Assembly: GCF_030145185.1 (NCBI RefSeq) | Contig: NZ_JAQYWB010000018.1 | Location: 23,813-87,812, forward strand | Length of the DNA: 64,000 nucleotides | Direction: 5' to 3' | Source: Desulfoluna sp. | GTDB lineage: Bacteria; Desulfobacterota; Desulfobacteria; Desulfobacterales; Desulfolunaceae | Part shown: in pieces, positions 33,377 to 42,349 of the stretch | Numbering within the stretch: position 1 is the stretch's first letter | Layout: each line of letters begins with the position of its first letter | Position numbers and translations under genes: made by a program | The notes under the pieces: model-generated | What the model was told of the DNA's origin: nothing | What the model saw: the letters and a program-made list of their open reading frames with translations, nothing else | Databases searched by the model: none

Positions 33377-33552
33377 TTTCGTGCACGTCTTCTGACTTCC
33401 GGGGTAAAACCTCACCCGACGCGCCTTCCCGCCTCCCTTTAAAAGAAGCAGTGACTGTTGTTTTAAGCAAAAACAACCTGCGCCGGGTCACCCGGTTACA
33501 GCGGCGGGACCGTCACGGATTTTCACCGTAGTTCCGTTTGCATGACACCGTA
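33377..33552 (-). promoter_or_regulatory. Cobalamin riboswitch
   Basis: Minus strand. The conserved aptamer core reads GGTGAAAATCCGTGACGG and CCCGCCGCTGTAACCGG (33527-33489); GTCACTGC (33453-33446), the GGGAGGCGGGAAGG purine-rich stem region and GGAAGTCAGAAGACGTGC near the 3' end are the further conserved parts. This matches the class I cobalamin aptamer layout. It should switch off the bzaF-like gene (and perhaps cobT) when cobamide is plentiful. Confidence 0.92.
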
Positions 33553-33594
33553 TGACAAATAGTTAATGCACCCTTTTCTGGGTACTGTTTATGC

Positions 33595-33622
33595 ATTACA
33601 TGAAGTGAGTGAAGGGCGTCAA
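33595..33622 (-). promoter_or_regulatory. Candidate promoter of the riboswitch transcript
   Basis: TTGACG (33622-33617), 16-bp spacer, TGTAAT (33600-33595), ending ~40 bp before the aptamer. Position is right; the -10 is moderate. Confidence 0.5.
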
Positions 33623-34051
33623 GGAGAAAAATAATTTCTGAGACACCCTGAATACGGGAGATGCACAAAAATCAACGTGCATCCGTTGCCACAGGGGACG
33701 AGATCCCCGTCCTTCCGGTTATCTTTTGCTAATCCAGCCTCTCTTCAACGATTCCCTGATAAATTAGTCCCTCTTTCTGGACTTTATTCTCTGTATGAAA
33801 TCAATGTAAATCAAACAGAGATCTCACCCCCCCTCCGCTCCACCATGTCATCACACGCCTGGAATTCCAAGTCAAACGCATACAAAACAGACTCAGCGTC
33901 AATGCATATCATTCTCATGGGTTGTGGTGAAAAGAGACAGGGGATGATGAGGTTAAGTTGACGTCAATGAACCTGTGTTTTGGCAAACAAATAATGAACG
34001 CACAAAATGTTCTCATCCGCATTAAGATTTGAGCTACCTTTAAATAATATA
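33623..34051. other. Gene-free stretch between riboswitch promoter and sstT promoter
   Basis: About 430 bp with short frames only (for example 33677-33961 plus strand), none with a ribosome binding site or protein features. No repeat copy of the hairpin family is present. Likewise the 225 bp between the riboswitch terminator and the bzaF-like start holds no supported gene. Confidence 0.35.
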
Positions 34052-34081
34052 TTGACATATCAGCGATAAATTTCCTATTAA
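34052..34081 (+). promoter_or_regulatory. Candidate sigma-70 promoter of sstT
   Basis: TTGACA (34052-34057), 18-bp spacer, TATTAA (34076-34081), 48 bp before the sstT start. The ribosome site GGGGGAAA follows at 34115-34123. Confidence 0.6.
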
Positions 34082-34128
34082 GTGAAAATATCGGTATTTT
34101 AGAAAAATATTTCAATTGGGGGAAATTC

Positions 34129-35379
34129 ATGAGTCAAGTTACAGGGATTTTTAAAAAAATCGCATCAGGCAGCCTGGTCCTGCAAATTATGGGTGGAATC
34201 ATCGCGGGCGTCATCCTCGCTCTTGCATCACCCGAAGCGGCAAACTCAGCTGGCCTTTTCGGCAGCTTGTTCGTTAAGGCACTCAAGGCCGTCGCACCCA
34301 TTCTCGTTTTTGTGATCGTCGCCTCTTCCATTGCGAATCAAAAACGTGGCGCTCACACCAACATGCGCTCTATCATCAGCCTCTATCTGGTGGGCACCTT
34401 CATGGCGGCATTGGTCGCCGTCACCTTGAGCTTTCTTTTCCCCACCGATCTGACCCTGGTGGCCACCAACACAGCAGCAACACCACCCAACGGAATCGGC
34501 GAAGTTCTTAACACCCTGCTCTTCAAAGTCGTGGACAACCCCATCAACGCCCTGGCCACCGGCAACTTCATCGGCATCCTCGCCTGGGCCATCGCCCTGG
34601 GGGTCGCCTTCCAGCATACGAGTGAGGGGACAAAAACCTTCTTAAATGACGTATCAGATGGCGTCTCAAGCATCGTCAAGCTGGTGATCCGTTTTGCCCC
34701 CCTGGGTATTTTCGGCCTGGTCTCCCAGACCATCGCCACCACAGGCTTTTCAGCCCTGGCGGGTTACACACACCTTCTCCAGGTGCTCCTGGGAGCCATG
34801 ATCATCATCGCTCTGGTGATCAACCCGGCCATCGTCTTTTTCATGACCCGACGCAACCCCTATCCCCTGGTCTTCACCTGCCTGCGTGAAAGCGGTGTGA
34901 CCGCTTTCTTCACACGCAGCTCAGCGGCCAACATCCCCGTGAACATGGACCTGTGCAAGCGTCTCGACCTGAATGAAGACACCTACTCCGTCTCCATTCC
35001 GCTGGGAGCAACCGTCAACATGGGTGGCGCGGCCGTCACCATTACCGTGATGACCCTGGCTGCGGTCCACACCTTGAACATCCAGGTGGACCTCGCAACG
35101 GCGCTTCTCTTGAGTATCATCGCCTCCATCTCAGCCTGCGGGGCCTCCGGTGTCGCCGGCGGATCGCTTCTCCTGATCCCCCTTGCCTGTAGCCTCTTCG
35201 GCGTGCCCAACGAGATCTCCATGCAGGTTGTGGCCGCCGGCTTCATCATCGGTGTGATTCAGGACTCTGCCGAGACCGCGCTGAACAGCTCCACCGACGT
35301 TCTGTTCACCGCTGCTGCGGATTACAAAGCCAACGGTTCCGCTCCCCGAGAAATAGAGCCTGAAAGAGCCGCCGCTTAG
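34129..35379 (+). CDS. sstT: Serine/threonine:sodium symporter SstT
   Basis: A 416-residue DAACS-family transporter with about eight membrane helices and two re-entrant loops. It starts [20 protein letters not shown], has [23 protein letters not shown] near 46-68, the serine-rich hairpin [20 protein letters not shown] near 262-282, [24 protein letters not shown] near 294-317 and [17 protein letters not shown], all SstT-typical. It imports serine and threonine with Na+. Transcribed away from the riboswitch, and convergent with tdh-kbl; together they suggest threonine use as carbon or nitrogen source. Confidence 0.93.
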   Translation: MSQVTGIFKKIASGSLVLQIMGGIIAGVILALASPEAANSAGLFGSLFVKALKAVAPILVFVIVASSIANQKRGAHTNMRSIISLYLVGTFMAALVAVTLSFLFPTDLTLVATNTAATPPNGIGEVLNTLLFKVVDNPINALATGNFIGILAWAIALGVAFQHTSEGTKTFLNDVSDGVSSIVKLVIRFAPLGIFGLVSQTIATTGFSALAGYTHLLQVLLGAMIIIALVINPAIVFFMTRRNPYPLVFTCLRESGVTAFFTRSSAANIPVNMDLCKRLDLNEDTYSVSIPLGATVNMGGAAVTITVMTLAAVHTLNIQVDLATALLLSIIASISACGASGVAGGSLLLIPLACSLFGVPNEISMQVVAAGFIIGVIQDSAETALNSSTDVLFTAAADYKANGSAPREIEPERAAA

Positions 35380-35412
35380 GCTTCGGCCCGGGAAAAATTC
35401 AACATGATCACT

Positions 35413-35456
35413 GGAAGGGCCGCATAAGGGTAAACCCTATGCGGCCTTTTTTTTAA
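35413..35456 (+). terminator. Rho-independent terminator after sstT
   Basis: GGCCGCATAAGGG, loop TAAA, CCCTATGCGGCC, then TTTTTTTT. One bulged A in the left arm. Confidence 0.92.
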
Positions 35457-35522
35457 CAGACAAATCGCATCCGCAATGCACTTGCGAAACACTGCGCGTT
35501 TCCCCGCGGTTCACCCCAACCG

Positions 35523-36554
35523 CTACCACTCCAGAATAACCTTCCCGGAATCACCGGAACGCATGATGTCAAAGCCTTTCTGAAAATCGTCGATGCGGAA
35601 CCTGTGGGTAATGACCGGTGAGATATCCAGGCCGCTCTGGAGCATGCTGGTCATCTTGTACCAGGTCTCAAACATCTCTCGGCCATAAATACCTTTGAGC
35701 TTCAGGCCTTTGAATATAATCTGAGACCAGTCAATGGCGGTCTCAGGAGGCTGAATCCCAAGCAGCGCAATGTTTCCGCCAAAATTCAATGCCGAGAGCA
35801 TGTCCCTTAAAGCCTGAGGGTTGCCGGACATCTCGAGTCCCACATCAAAGCCCTCGTTCATCTCAAGCGTCCCCATGGCATCCAGAAGGCTCTCATTCGA
35901 AACATTCACGGCCCGTGTGGCCCCCATCTTTGAAGCCAGGCCAAGGCGATAATCGTTTACATCGGTGATCACAACATGTCGCGCCCCGGCATGCCGTGCG
36001 ATGGCAATGGCCATGATGCCGATGGGCCCCGCCCCGGTGATGAGGACATCCTCCCCCACCAGATCAAAGGAGAGCGCGGTGTGAGTGGCATTCCCGAGAG
36101 GATCCAGGATAGAGGCGGTCTCATCGCTGATGGCCGATGGGATACGAAACGCATTCACAGCAGGCACCACGATGTACTCGGCAAAACAACCGGTCCGATT
36201 GACACCGATCCCTTCCGTATTCCGGCAGAGATGTCGTTTTCCGGCCCTGCAGTTCCGGCAGTCCCCACAGGTGATGTGCCCTTCGGCGGAAACCCGGTCT
36301 CCCTCCCTGTAGCCCTCCACCTCGCTTCCCACCTTAACAATCACCCCCGCAAACTCGTGGCCGATGACCATGGGGGCAGGGACCGTCTTCCGGGACCATT
36401 CATCCCAGTTGTAGATATGGATATCGGTTCCGCAGATGGCGGTTTTTTTCACCTTGATCAGAAGGTCGTTATGACCGGGCTTGGGAATCTCGGCCTCTTC
36501 CATCCAGATCCCCACCTCGGGTTTTGCCTTGCTCAAAACCTTCATTTTATCCAT
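35523..36554 (-). CDS. tdh: L-threonine 3-dehydrogenase
   Basis: A 343-residue zinc alcohol-dehydrogenase-family enzyme oxidising L-threonine to 2-amino-3-oxobutyrate with NAD+. The catalytic zinc site is [16 protein letters not shown] near residues 36-51 (Cys) with GHEFAG, the structural zinc loop is [15 protein letters not shown] near 96-110, and NAD binding is [19 protein letters not shown] near 168. GAGGTGATAA precedes the ATG. kbl lies 31 bp upstream on the same strand, so they form the usual kbl-tdh operon. Confidence 0.97.
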   Translation of the reverse strand: MDKMKVLSKAKPEVGIWMEEAEIPKPGHNDLLIKVKKTAICGTDIHIYNWDEWSRKTVPAPMVIGHEFAGVIVKVGSEVEGYREGDRVSAEGHITCGDCRNCRAGKRHLCRNTEGIGVNRTGCFAEYIVVPAVNAFRIPSAISDETASILDPLGNATHTALSFDLVGEDVLITGAGPIGIMAIAIARHAGARHVVITDVNDYRLGLASKMGATRAVNVSNESLLDAMGTLEMNEGFDVGLEMSGNPQALRDMLSALNFGGNIALLGIQPPETAIDWSQIIFKGLKLKGIYGREMFETWYKMTSMLQSGLDISPVITHRFRIDDFQKGFDIMRSGDSGKVILEW

Positions 36555-36585
36555 TTATCACCTCATTTATAGGGTCAGCCCCTCT

Positions 36586-37776
36586 TTAATCGATCACTCC
36601 GAGCTCTTTCCCCACCTTGGTAAAGGCGGTGATGGCCTTATCCAGATGCGCCCGGGTATGGCCTGCTGACATCTGAGTTCGAATTCTTGCCTTGCCTTTG
36701 GGGACGACAGGAAAACTAAAGCCAATGACATAGATCCCCTCGCCCAGGAGTCGATGGGCCATCTCCCGGGCGAGGGTGGCGTCTCCCAGCATCACGGGGA
36801 TAATGGCATGATTCCCGGGGACGAGGTTAAAACCGGCTTTCTCCAGGGCATCTCTAAAGTAACGGGTGTTCTCTTTCAGGGTTTCAATAAGAGCCGAGCT
36901 GGATTTAAGCATCTTAAGGACGGCGATGGATGTGGCGGTGACCACCGGTGCCAGGGTATTGGAGAAAAGATAGGGGCGCGACCGCTGCCTCAGCCATTCG
37001 ATCACCTCTCTCTTTGCCGAGGTGTACCCACCGGATGCGCCCCCCAGGGCCTTGCCCAGGGTTCCGGTAATGATATCCACCCGCCCCATGACACCGCACA
37101 GCTCAGGGGTCCCCCGGCCTGTCTCGCCGGTAAAGCCCACCGCGTGGGAATCGTCCACCATCACGTACGCACCATAGGCGTCTGCAAGGTCGCAGATAGA
37201 TGAAAGATCGGCAAGGGTCCCGTCCATGGAGAAGACACCATCCGTGGAGATCAAGATAAACCGTGCATCCCGGGCGGCCTTAAGCTGCGTTTCAAGGTCT
37301 TCCATGTCGTTGTTGGCGTATCGAAACCGCCGGGCTTTGCTGAGACGGACGCCGTCGATGATGCTGGCGTGGTTCAATGCATCGCTGATAATGGCATCTT
37401 CAGGCCCCATAAGGGTCTCAAAGAGGCCTCCGTTTGCGTCAAAACAGGAGCTGTAGAGGATGGTATCCTCCATGCCCAGAAAATCACTGAGGGCGGATTC
37501 AAGCTCTTTATGGATATCTAAGGTGCCGCAGATAAACCGCACAGAGCTCATCCCGAACCCGTACCGGTCCAGGGAGGCGTGGGCCGCATCGATCAGCGTC
37601 TGGTTGTTGGAGAGACCAAGATAATTGTTGGCGCAGAGGTTAATCACCTCGCAGGAGCCCTCCACGCGAATGTCTGCCTGCTGTTGAGAGGTGATAATGC
37701 GCTCTTCTTTAAAAAGACCGGCGGCCTTAAGGTCCTCCGTCTTTTTGGCCAGGTGCGTCAACAGTTCCGTTTTCAT
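36586..37776 (-). CDS. kbl: 2-amino-3-ketobutyrate CoA ligase (glycine C-acetyltransferase)
   Basis: A 396-residue PLP enzyme of the alpha-oxoamine synthase family that splits 2-amino-3-oxobutyrate with CoA into glycine and acetyl-CoA. Signatures: [15 protein letters not shown] near 46-60, [30 protein letters not shown] near 205-220, and the PLP lysine in [17 protein letters not shown] near 240. ATG 37776 follows GGGGGT and fits the family start KTELLTHL; the frame opens 9 codons earlier. Works with tdh. Confidence 0.96.
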   Translation of the reverse strand: MKTELLTHLAKKTEDLKAAGLFKEERIITSQQQADIRVEGSCEVINLCANNYLGLSNNQTLIDAAHASLDRYGFGMSSVRFICGTLDIHKELESALSDFLGMEDTILYSSCFDANGGLFETLMGPEDAIISDALNHASIIDGVRLSKARRFRYANNDMEDLETQLKAARDARFILISTDGVFSMDGTLADLSSICDLADAYGAYVMVDDSHAVGFTGETGRGTPELCGVMGRVDIITGTLGKALGGASGGYTSAKREVIEWLRQRSRPYLFSNTLAPVVTATSIAVLKMLKSSSALIETLKENTRYFRDALEKAGFNLVPGNHAIIPVMLGDATLAREMAHRLLGEGIYVIGFSFPVVPKGKARIRTQMSAGHTRAHLDKAITAFTKVGKELGVID

Positions 37777-37988
37777 ACAGACCCCCATGATAGGTTGAAG
37801 CAAATGATAAAGAACCCTTCGAGGCTCAAAGGCACACGGCGGATGCTCTCCCTATAAAACGACGAGATGACAAAAAAGTCTGTTATTTTTTTCTGATAGA
37901 CCGTAGTTTCCGGAGACGTCAGCCTGCACCATGATATGGCGTTGGGCATGAATAAAGGCATAAAACCAAATAATATCGGATGACGACA

Positions 37989-38477
37989 ATGAAAAAAACA
38001 CTGCTTGTTTATTACTCACGAACCGGAACAACGGAAGCACTGGCGGAAGGAATCCAGGAGCGGCTGGGCTGCGACATGGAGGTGATCATCGATCAGAAGA
38101 ATCGAGACGGATTTTTCGGGAACCTTTGCGGAGGATTAGACGCCCTGCTTGAGAGACAAACCCTCATCAAACCGCCCACCCACGACCCTGCCGGTTATGA
38201 TCGGGTCATTATCGGCACCCCGGTGTGGTACGGCAATCTTACGCCAGCGGTTCGCACCTGGCTCTGCCGACACACAAACGAAGAGCCCAGGTTCAAAACC
38301 GCCTTTTTCTGCACCTTTGCCGGCGGAGGCAACGAAAGGGCCGCAAAGAAATTCATGGGCCTTGTGAAAAGCAAATGCGGGGCTGTCCTCTCCATCCAAA
38401 AGGGTGAGGATGACGAGACGATCAAGAATAAAATAGGGATATTTACGGACTCACTGGCGGCTGCCACCAAGGACTGA
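37989..38477 (+). CDS. Flavodoxin family protein
   Basis: A 162-residue flavodoxin-like protein. The FMN phosphate loop is LLVYYSRTGTTEALAEGI at residues 4-21, and YDRVIIGTPVWYGNLTPAVRTWL near 70-92 is the isoalloxazine-side loop; FCTFAGGGNERAAKKF is the third FMN contact. Members carry electrons or act as small NAD(P)H:FMN-dependent reductases; the partner is not known. It stands alone on the plus strand between kbl and a VOC gene. Start is ATG 37989 (GGA 9 nt upstream) or 37980. Confidence 0.87.
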   Translation: MKKTLLVYYSRTGTTEALAEGIQERLGCDMEVIIDQKNRDGFFGNLCGGLDALLERQTLIKPPTHDPAGYDRVIIGTPVWYGNLTPAVRTWLCRHTNEEPRFKTAFFCTFAGGGNERAAKKFMGLVKSKCGAVLSIQKGEDDETIKNKIGIFTDSLAAATKD

Positions 38478-38486
38478 GCGAATAGC

Positions 38487-38858
38487 TTAATGCGACGCTT
38501 CGATAAACCCCAACGCCACCCCATTGGGGTCCTTGGCCAAAAAAAGTTTCAGGCCCCCGGGAAGGGTTCTGGGCGCTTCCAGGCCCGGCGTATTTTTTTC
38601 CAAAAGACGGGTGTAGGCTGCATCGATATCATCTACATACAAGGTAAGGGAAACCGAACCGACACCCGGGGTGACGGGGGGATCCGTGTCACGTTTGATC
38701 AATTCAATCTGCCCACCGGCAAGGTCTTTCAAGAAAGCCAGCTCCACACCGGGAGAAGGGGTCTGGCGGGTCGTCAGCTCAAAATCCAGCGTCTCGGTAT
38801 AAAAAGCCACCGAGGCGTCCATGTCATTCGTCTCAATCGTTACAAACGCAATCTGCAT
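38487..38858 (-). CDS. VOC superfamily (glyoxalase I-like) protein
   Basis: A 123-residue single vicinal-oxygen-chelate unit: begins IAFVTIETNDMDASVAFYTETLDFEL, has ELAFLKDLAGGQIELIKRD (metal Glu) near 45-60 and ends GGLKLFLAKDPNGVALGFIEA. It has the length and wording of lactoylglutathione-lyase-like proteins, but glutathione use in this organism is unproven, so methylglyoxal detoxification is only a possibility. Threonine breakdown can release aminoacetone and methylglyoxal, which would fit the neighbours. It is 14 bp downstream of the SwrB-like gene. Confidence 0.85.
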   Translation of the reverse strand: MQIAFVTIETNDMDASVAFYTETLDFELTTRQTPSPGVELAFLKDLAGGQIELIKRDTDPPVTPGVGSVSLTLYVDDIDAAYTRLLEKNTPGLEAPRTLPGGLKLFLAKDPNGVALGFIEASH

Positions 38859-38872
38859 GCACTGTCCTTCCT

Positions 38873-39355
38873 CTACCTGCCACGCTGAAGCCCCACCACA
38901 AGGGCCACCTCACCCTTCGGCAGGGTCAGACGTTCAGAGATCTGATCCACCGAGAAGCCTTGGGTGGCCAGATGAAGAATTTTCTGTCGGGATTCGGAGA
39001 TGCGCTGTTCAGCGTTTTCTTCTTCGGCAGCGTTTGTGTGCTGCCGATTCATCAGGGCATCGGCGCGATTGAGCAAAAGCTTCAAAGAGGCAATTCGTTT
39101 TTCGAGGTTCTCATTCAACTCAGTGACAAGCAGACGCTTTTCCGCCACATGGCCGTCAAACGTATCGGCCACCGATTTTGCCTCCGCCAGGACCGGCTCC
39201 AGCAGGGAGAGCACCTGGGTATGGGCCGCTCGTACAGACTCCGCTTCGAGGCGACGCCTTGTACGTCGGGTATGGATCAATTCAGACAGGGCCAGAGCCA
39301 GACAGGCCGTCCCCAGACCAAAAAGAAAAAATGTCGACATCGTGTGCAGATTCAT
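38873..39355 (-). CDS. SwrB/DUF2802-DUF6115-like membrane protein of the flagellar locus
   Basis: A 160-residue protein: one N-terminal membrane helix (TMSTFFLFGLGTACLALAL), a long helical, probably coiled-coil middle (about 25-110), and a C-terminal helix-turn-helix-like end ILHLATQGFSVDQISERLTLPKGEVALVVGL. That end is the mark of Bacillus SwrB (DUF6115) and of DUF2802 proteins at the end of flagellar/chemotaxis operons. SwrB stimulates flagellar basal-body and export-gate assembly in Bacillus. Start ATG 39355 has GGGAGG at 4 nt; 27 upstream codons are dropped. Function here is inferred from domain plan and from lying near fliA. Confidence 0.75.
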   Translation of the reverse strand: MNLHTMSTFFLFGLGTACLALALSELIHTRRTRRRLEAESVRAAHTQVLSLLEPVLAEAKSVADTFDGHVAEKRLLVTELNENLEKRIASLKLLLNRADALMNRQHTNAAEEENAEQRISESRQKILHLATQGFSVDQISERLTLPKGEVALVVGLQRGR

Positions 39356-39470
39356 GGACCTCCCTTTCCTGATCGCATGGCCAAAGGTGAACACATCTCG
39401 CCACACCTCAGGCGGCCCGCCCCCATGACCTGGCATACCGCATTTATCGTGAGCGTTTTCACCGCTTCGT

Positions 39471-40580
39471 TTACATCAGTTGGTAGGCCTCAAATGTCAC
39501 GTGGTCGATGACCCCTTCGGTGAGAAGCCCCCCGGCTGTTTTTCGCACCAGCTTCCTCAAATCGCGTTCGACCGGTTTTTCTCCTGAAATCGATGCAAGT
39601 TTCGCCAACAGTTCATCATAAATACGTTTTCGAAAGAAGGTTTCATACCCCGCCAGGGGATCTTTTGCGACCCCACGAATCGTGAGCACCACGTTCAAAG
39701 AGATAAAGGCATAATCGTTGCCCACCGCAGCGGGAATTAAAAAATTCTCAAGCCGTGAGACAACCTGGGGCTCACCGGTAGTCACAGGCGTTTGCCCTTC
39801 ACCCATCGCCTCTCCGGAATCGGCAAAATCAGAGGTGGAAAGCGCCTGCTCATCACCCGCCATAAGATACACCCAGCCGGCCACCCCTCCTGCGCTGAAA
39901 AGCAATAAGAAGCCCACCACCACCAGAAGCCATTTCTTTTTACTGCGTTTTTTTTGGGGTGGAAGGTCCTCGTCATCCGTTTCGGCAAGGGGGACTGAGG
40001 AGGGGTCGGTTTGATTCTCCTGCTCCCACGTTGCCGACGCATCCTCTCGGGTATCCGTCAAAATGGTGTCTATTTCTTCCCGTGAAATCTGAAATGCATC
40101 TTCAAATTCCCCCGGTGCCTCATCGGCCTCAACGCCGCTGTTTTTCAGCAGGCGATCGATATCCTCCTGGCTGATCAGCTCGCCGTCGCCTTCAGTGGCC
40201 CCTTCCTCAGGGGAATCGACGATCTCCTCCAGGGAGAGCGCTTCCAGCGGCGAATCTTCAGGGGTGTCTTCGGACAAAACCCGTTGGATATCGTCCATAG
40301 AGATCATGGAGAGCTCTTCGTCTTCAGGGCTTTCAATCTCTGGAAGCTGCTCTTCACTCATCTCATCCTCCCTGTGGGGTTCGGGGTCGTCGTCCTCGTC
40401 CTCATCATCATCATCGCCTAAAAGGAGATCAATCTCATCGATATTGATAAAGTCTGCAATATCACCCAACGGATCCTCCCCATCGGGAAACACATACTCA
40501 TCCGTGTCCCTGAGCAGGGTATTAATCTGATCCTGGGAAACAAAATTATCTACATATGGGCTGGAAGAGGGAGGGGGCAT
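39471..40580 (-). CDS. FliL-domain protein with five FliM-N-like motifs in an acidic cytoplasmic region
   Basis: A 369-residue protein. Residues 217-240 (WLLVVVGFLLLFSAGG...) are one membrane helix after a KKRSKKK stretch, so the first 210 residues should be cytoplasmic and the rest periplasmic. The C-terminal part (about 270-369; LENFLIPAAVGNDYAFISLNVVLTIRG to VTFEAYQLM) is a FliL domain. The cytoplasmic part is strongly acidic and has SQDQINTLL (15), NIDEIDLLL (46), SMDDIQRVL (94), SQEDIDRLL (137), SREEIDTIL (166): the same motif as the FliM N-terminus in this window (SQEEVDSLL). Usual FliL proteins lack this. It lies 6 bp after fliA. An ordinary FliL is at 50572. Confidence 0.82.
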   Translation of the reverse strand: MPPPSSSPYVDNFVSQDQINTLLRDTDEYVFPDGEDPLGDIADFINIDEIDLLLGDDDDEDEDDDPEPHREDEMSEEQLPEIESPEDEELSMISMDDIQRVLSEDTPEDSPLEALSLEEIVDSPEEGATEGDGELISQEDIDRLLKNSGVEADEAPGEFEDAFQISREEIDTILTDTREDASATWEQENQTDPSSVPLAETDDEDLPPQKKRSKKKWLLVVVGFLLLFSAGGVAGWVYLMAGDEQALSTSDFADSGEAMGEGQTPVTTGEPQVVSRLENFLIPAAVGNDYAFISLNVVLTIRGVAKDPLAGYETFFRKRIYDELLAKLASISGEKPVERDLRKLVRKTAGGLLTEGVIDHVTFEAYQLM

Positions 40581-40586
40581 ACGACG

Positions 40587-41348
40587 CTACTTTTTATACC
40601 GGCGGATGCGTGATCGAAGTTTGATCAGCGACTGGGTGTGAATCTGGCAGATACGGGACTCGGTGAGATCCATGATTTTTCCAATTTCTTTGAGGGTCAT
40701 CTCCTCATAATAATAAAGGGAAATCACCGTCTGTTCCTTGTCGGTCAAACGCTTGATCGCTTCGATGAGAACCTGCTTCAGCTCTTTTTTCATGACCGAA
40801 TCCGAAGGGTCATCCTCGCTTCGGATTCCTTCGGAAAAGGTACTGCCGCTGCCCTCGTCGTTATCCTCATTCCGGATACAGGCGTCCAGACTGAGGATGG
40901 CGGCGCTGTGAATGTCAGTGAGAATTTTGTAGTACTTCTCCAGGGGCATTCCCAGCTCTTCCGCAACCTCTATATCCGAGGCGGGCCGTTCCTTGCGGGC
41001 TTCAATCTTCTGAACGGCGGCTTCCACATCCTGAATCTTTTTCCGCATGGAACGCGAATACCAGTCCATGCTGCGAAGTTCATCCAGAATAGAGCCTTTG
41101 ATGCGATACTGGGCATAGGTTTTCAGCCCGACATCCTTTTCAGGATCAAACTTATCCACCGCATCAATGAGCCCCATGGAGCCGGCACTGACAAGCTCGT
41201 CAAAGGCCACGTTGGCAGGAAGACGTGAAGCAACGCGCCCGGCGATGTACTTCACCAGGTAGGCGTACTTGCGGATCATCTCATCCCGCTCAAGCGGTGA
41301 AAAGTGGCAGCGCCTCTTCTCAATTTTCTTTTCGTAGGCAGACGTCAT
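40587..41348 (-). CDS. fliA: Flagellar sigma-28 factor
   Basis: A 253-residue FliA/WhiG-type sigma factor. Region 2 reads IRKYAYLVKYIAGRVASRLPANV and FDELVSAGSMGLIDAVDKFDPEKDVGLKTYAQYRIKGSILDELRSMDW (about 24-94); region 3 is near 110-165; region 4 is RLTDKEQTVISLYYYEEMTLKEIGKIMDLTESRICQIHTQSL near 195-237. It directs RNA polymerase to late flagellar genes such as flagellin. It follows flhG by 108 bp and precedes the FliL-domain gene. FlgM, its expected partner, is not in the window. Confidence 0.96.
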   Translation of the reverse strand: MTSAYEKKIEKRRCHFSPLERDEMIRKYAYLVKYIAGRVASRLPANVAFDELVSAGSMGLIDAVDKFDPEKDVGLKTYAQYRIKGSILDELRSMDWYSRSMRKKIQDVEAAVQKIEARKERPASDIEVAEELGMPLEKYYKILTDIHSAAILSLDACIRNEDNDEGSGSTFSEGIRSEDDPSDSVMKKELKQVLIEAIKRLTDKEQTVISLYYYEEMTLKEIGKIMDLTESRICQIHTQSLIKLRSRIRRYKK

Positions 41349-41456
41349 TCAAACGATCCGATCATCTAACACGTCCGTCACCGGTGTCACACCGTCCGTG
41401 AACTTCCGCAGATATGGACCTCTCCCCCTTGGACTGTCTGACCGAACTGATAGGCG

Positions 41457-42344
41457 CTACGGGTTATCCCCGGAGATCAGACGATTCATGAAAAACGATA
41501 TATTCCCGCTACCGGATGTCCCAGACGGAGATTTAAGTATCTGTTCAGCAATTTTTACAATACTCCTGCTTGAAGGCGCCGCAGGGCATAGCTCAATGAC
41601 GGGTTTTCTCCCGACAACAGCCTGTCTCAAATGGTCATCAAAAGGTACATACCCAACAAACTCAAGGACAACACCTTTAAGAAATCTGTCCGCCGCCTGA
41701 CTTAAGGTGGCGTATACGGCTTTGGCCTCTTGAAGCCCCCGAGCCATGTTGACAAGCAACTTAAAATGTTTTGTCCCATTCAAAAACATCACCTTGATCA
41801 TGCCGTAGGCATCAGTGACCGAGGTCGGCTCTCCAGTGACGACCACTATACACTCTTCAGCGGCCGAATTAAAGTAAATTACATTTGAGGAAATCCCGGC
41901 AGCCGTATCGATCAACATAATATCATAGAGGTTATCCAACCCCTCAAACTCGGCCAGAAGGCTTAACTTCTGCCCTTCGGTGAGTTCAGCAAAAGCCGTG
42001 TCCCCGGAGGCGGCGGGGATGACACCTACCCGGCCGGAAGCCTTTGCAATCACCTCAGAAAGTTCCTTCTCGCCTGTAATAACGTGGCCCACGTGGTACT
42101 GAGGATGAATACCAAAAATGATATCCACATTGGCCAACCCCATGTCGGCGTCAAAGATCAAAACCCGTTTTCCCATATCGGCAAAAGCCACCGCGAGATT
42201 GGCCACCATATTGGTTTTACCGACCCCTCCTTTGCCACTGGTAATGGAAATCACGCGCGTGAAGGACGATCTCCCCCCCCCTCTGCGAACGGAAGAGGCC
42301 CCTCTGCCCTTAACCATTGCCCTAAGACTGCTTGCCTGATCCAC
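41457..42344 (-). CDS. flhG: MinD-like flagellar number regulator FlhG
   Basis: A 295-residue P-loop ATPase of the MinD/ParA family. The deviant Walker A is ITSGKGGVGKTNMVANLAVAF near residues 33-53, then VLIFDADMGLANVDIIFG and LIDTAAGISSNVIYF (switch regions). FlhG stimulates the FlhF GTPase and limits flagellar number; it also binds the FliM/FliN C-ring parts. It is 5 bp after flhF, where GTG 42344 opens the frame; ATG 42317 is an alternative start. An FlhG-type N-terminal activator helix (DQASSLRAMV) is visible at residues 2-11 and supports the GTG start. Confidence 0.95.
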   Translation of the reverse strand: MDQASSLRAMVKGRGASSVRRGGGRSSFTRVISITSGKGGVGKTNMVANLAVAFADMGKRVLIFDADMGLANVDIIFGIHPQYHVGHVITGEKELSEVIAKASGRVGVIPAASGDTAFAELTEGQKLSLLAEFEGLDNLYDIMLIDTAAGISSNVIYFNSAAEECIVVVTGEPTSVTDAYGMIKVMFLNGTKHFKLLVNMARGLQEAKAVYATLSQAADRFLKGVVLEFVGYVPFDDHLRQAVVGRKPVIELCPAAPSSRSIVKIAEQILKSPSGTSGSGNISFFMNRLISGDNP

Positions 42345-42349
42345 TGTGT

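Noticed and set aside
33377..33552. TPP riboswitch before a ThiC-family gene
   Set aside because: The conserved words are those of the cobalamin aptamer; no CUGAGA/ACCUGAUC-type TPP core is present.
40380..40470. Acidic run in the FliL-domain gene as a low-complexity artefact
   Set aside because: The frame is continuous with the motifs and the FliL domain, and the motif spacing is regular; treated as part of a real protein.
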